Shown piece after piece: positions 5,847 through 6,559 of a DNA stretch of 6,559 nucleotides (positions within the stretch are counted from its first letter, which is position 1; each line of letters begins with the position of its first letter). The DNA is taken from NCBI GenBank assembly GCA_009930125.1, contig RZYZ01000114.1, positions 1-6,559 of the forward strand. The letters are read 5' to 3'. The notes below the pieces were generated by a model that was given only the letters and a program-made list of their open reading frames with translations, was not told the origin of the DNA and did no database searches. The DNA is from Clostridia bacterium (lineage in GTDB: Bacteria; Bacillota; Clostridia; Clostridiales; Clostridiaceae). The translations under genes were made by a program, and so were the position numbers.

Positions 5847-6559
5847 TCAGCAGTTTTCGCAGGCTTCCACAATGGTGTCCGTAATGTTCTTGGCATGGTC
5901 CCCTACTCTTTCCAGATTGGAGATGACATCGAGAAAAATGATGCTGGATAAAGCGGAGCATTGTTCCGCCTGCAGTCTTTTGATATGGGTATATCTGTAT
6001 TCCTTCTGAAGGAAATCAATTTGCCTTTCCGTCTCGATGATGGAGCAGGCCAGTTCTCTGTCTCGGGTCTCATAGCTTCTGATGGCCGTATGCAGCGCCA
6101 GGTCTGTGAGGGCATAGATGATGTTCAGCTCTTCTTTTCCTTCTTCTGTGATTTCCACAGCATTTCTGTTTCTTTCCACAGCCAGCTCCAGAATGTTTTC
6201 CGCATGGTCTCCGATACGTTCTATATCATTAAGTACATGATAAGTATGTCCGATCCTTTTGAACTCCTCCACCGCCTGTTCATTGGCGGACAGCTCCACC
6301 AGAAAGTCCATGATGACCAGGGTGACCTCATCGATCTTCTTCTCATTCTCCGTGATCAGATCAAATTTCGACACATCATTATGAAGATAAGCCTCTATGG
6401 CGAGCTTCACATTGAGTTTCGCAAGCTGGGCCAGTTTCACCGTTTCCAGTACCACCTGCCCTTCTGCGATGCTTGGTGTCTGCAGTAGTCTGCGGTCCAG
6501 AATCTGATTTTCAATTTCATACTCTTCTCCCACAATCACATTGGCCATTCTGATCAGCG
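5847..6559 (-). CDS. PhoU-domain C-terminus of a probable Na/Pi cotransporter, partial
   Basis: The reading frame runs from the TGA at 5847-5849 to the right edge without interruption. An in-frame ATG at 6548 exists but has no Shine-Dalgarno in the visible upstream bases and the frame continues before it (Leu-Ile-Arg), so I take it as internal. The visible ~236 residues form a helical PhoU-like domain with two copies of its metal-binding motif: NDIERIGDHAENI and SNLERVGDHAKNI, the second near the C-terminus. The approach segment (ILDRRLLQTPSIAEGQ, followed by LAKLNV) resembles the linker after the membrane part of NptA/YjbB-type Na+/phosphate cotransporters (Na/Pi-cotransporter II-related, ~550 residues), whose N-terminal half would carry the membrane helices. 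If so, the membrane half lies outside the window. The alternative is a free-standing PhoU regulator starting at 6548, which I think less likely. Confidence 0.8.
   Translation of the reverse strand, partial: LIRMANVIVGEEYEIENQILDRRLLQTPSIAEGQVVLETVKLAQLAKLNVKLAIEAYLHNDVSKFDLITENEKKIDEVTLVIMDFLVELSANEQAVEEFKRIGHTYHVLNDIERIGDHAENILELAVERNRNAVEITEEGKEELNIIYALTDLALHTAIRSYETRDRELACSIIETERQIDFLQKEYRYTHIKRLQAEQCSALSSIIFLDVISNLERVGDHAKNITDTIVEACENC

Noticed and set aside
5300..5896. A 198-codon minus-strand frame opposite the peptidase.
   Set aside because: It runs across the terminator hairpin and into the end of the PhoU-domain gene, has no recognisable domain, and overlaps a well-supported + strand gene.
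5961..6488. A 175-codon + strand frame opposite the PhoU-domain gene.
   Set aside because: The minus strand has two clear PhoU motifs; the + frame is their complement.
6546..6548. ATG at 6548 as the start of a free-standing PhoU protein.
   Set aside because: No Shine-Dalgarno in the 11 visible bases upstream, the frame stays open to the edge, and the first residues look like the linker of a Na/Pi cotransporter rather than a PhoU N-terminus.
1..6559. CRISPR arrays, insertion sequences, tRNA or rRNA genes, phage or toxin-antitoxin genes.
   Set aside because: No regularly spaced repeats, terminal inverted repeats with a transposase, cloverleaf-like sequence, or related protein motifs were seen on either strand.

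Overview
The window looks like chromosome from an anaerobic, amino-acid-fermenting Firmicute (class Clostridia). It is dominated by the first two steps of the methylaspartate pathway of glutamate fermentation, in the order glmS-glmL-glmE-mal known from Clostridium tetanomorphum and C. cochlearium. Ribosome binding sites are strong AGGAG-type sequences and gene spacing is very tight, as in Clostridia. The genes have balanced base composition and the one long intergenic gap is AT-rich. The taxonomic statement is inference from gene content; nothing here fixes a genus.

Layout. Positions 1-4254 carry a minus-strand operon. In transcription order it is glmS (4254-3823, B12-binding sigma subunit of glutamate mutase), glmL (3820-2429, ASKHA-type ATPase thought to reactivate the mutase), glmE (2419-959, catalytic epsilon subunit) and mal (959 to beyond base 1, methylaspartate ammonia-lyase, cut by the window edge after 319 residues). 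Gaps are 2 nt, 9 nt and a 1-nt TAATG overlap, so this is one translationally coupled unit. Positions 4255-4816 are a 562-bp non-coding region between divergent genes. It holds a good promoter for the operon (-35 TTGATT, extended -10 TGCTATTAT), an extended -10 promoter for the rightward gene, several small palindromes and a hairpin next to a start site. Positions 4817-5764 (+) encode a complete P1/S58-family (DmpA-like) self-processing aminopeptidase. Positions 5847-6559 (-) encode the C-terminal PhoU-like part of what is probably a Na/Pi cotransporter, continuing past the right edge. The last two genes converge on a 17-bp-stem hairpin (5792-5828) that probably terminates both.

How the genes work together. 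GlmS and GlmE form adenosylcobalamin-dependent glutamate mutase, which rearranges L-glutamate to (2S,3S)-3-methylaspartate. GlmL probably maintains or reactivates the enzyme. Mal then eliminates ammonia to give mesaconate, which downstream enzymes outside the window would turn into acetate and pyruvate. The numbering of the residues I recognise in GlmE, GlmS and Mal matches the characterised clostridial enzymes, so all look functional as far as they are visible. The peptidase and the phosphate transporter have no obvious part in this pathway.

I found no mobile element, CRISPR array, RNA gene or undescribed system. The items most worth a second look are a terminator-like hairpin on the antisense strand inside glmL, and the unexplained leader and palindromes of the divergent intergenic region.
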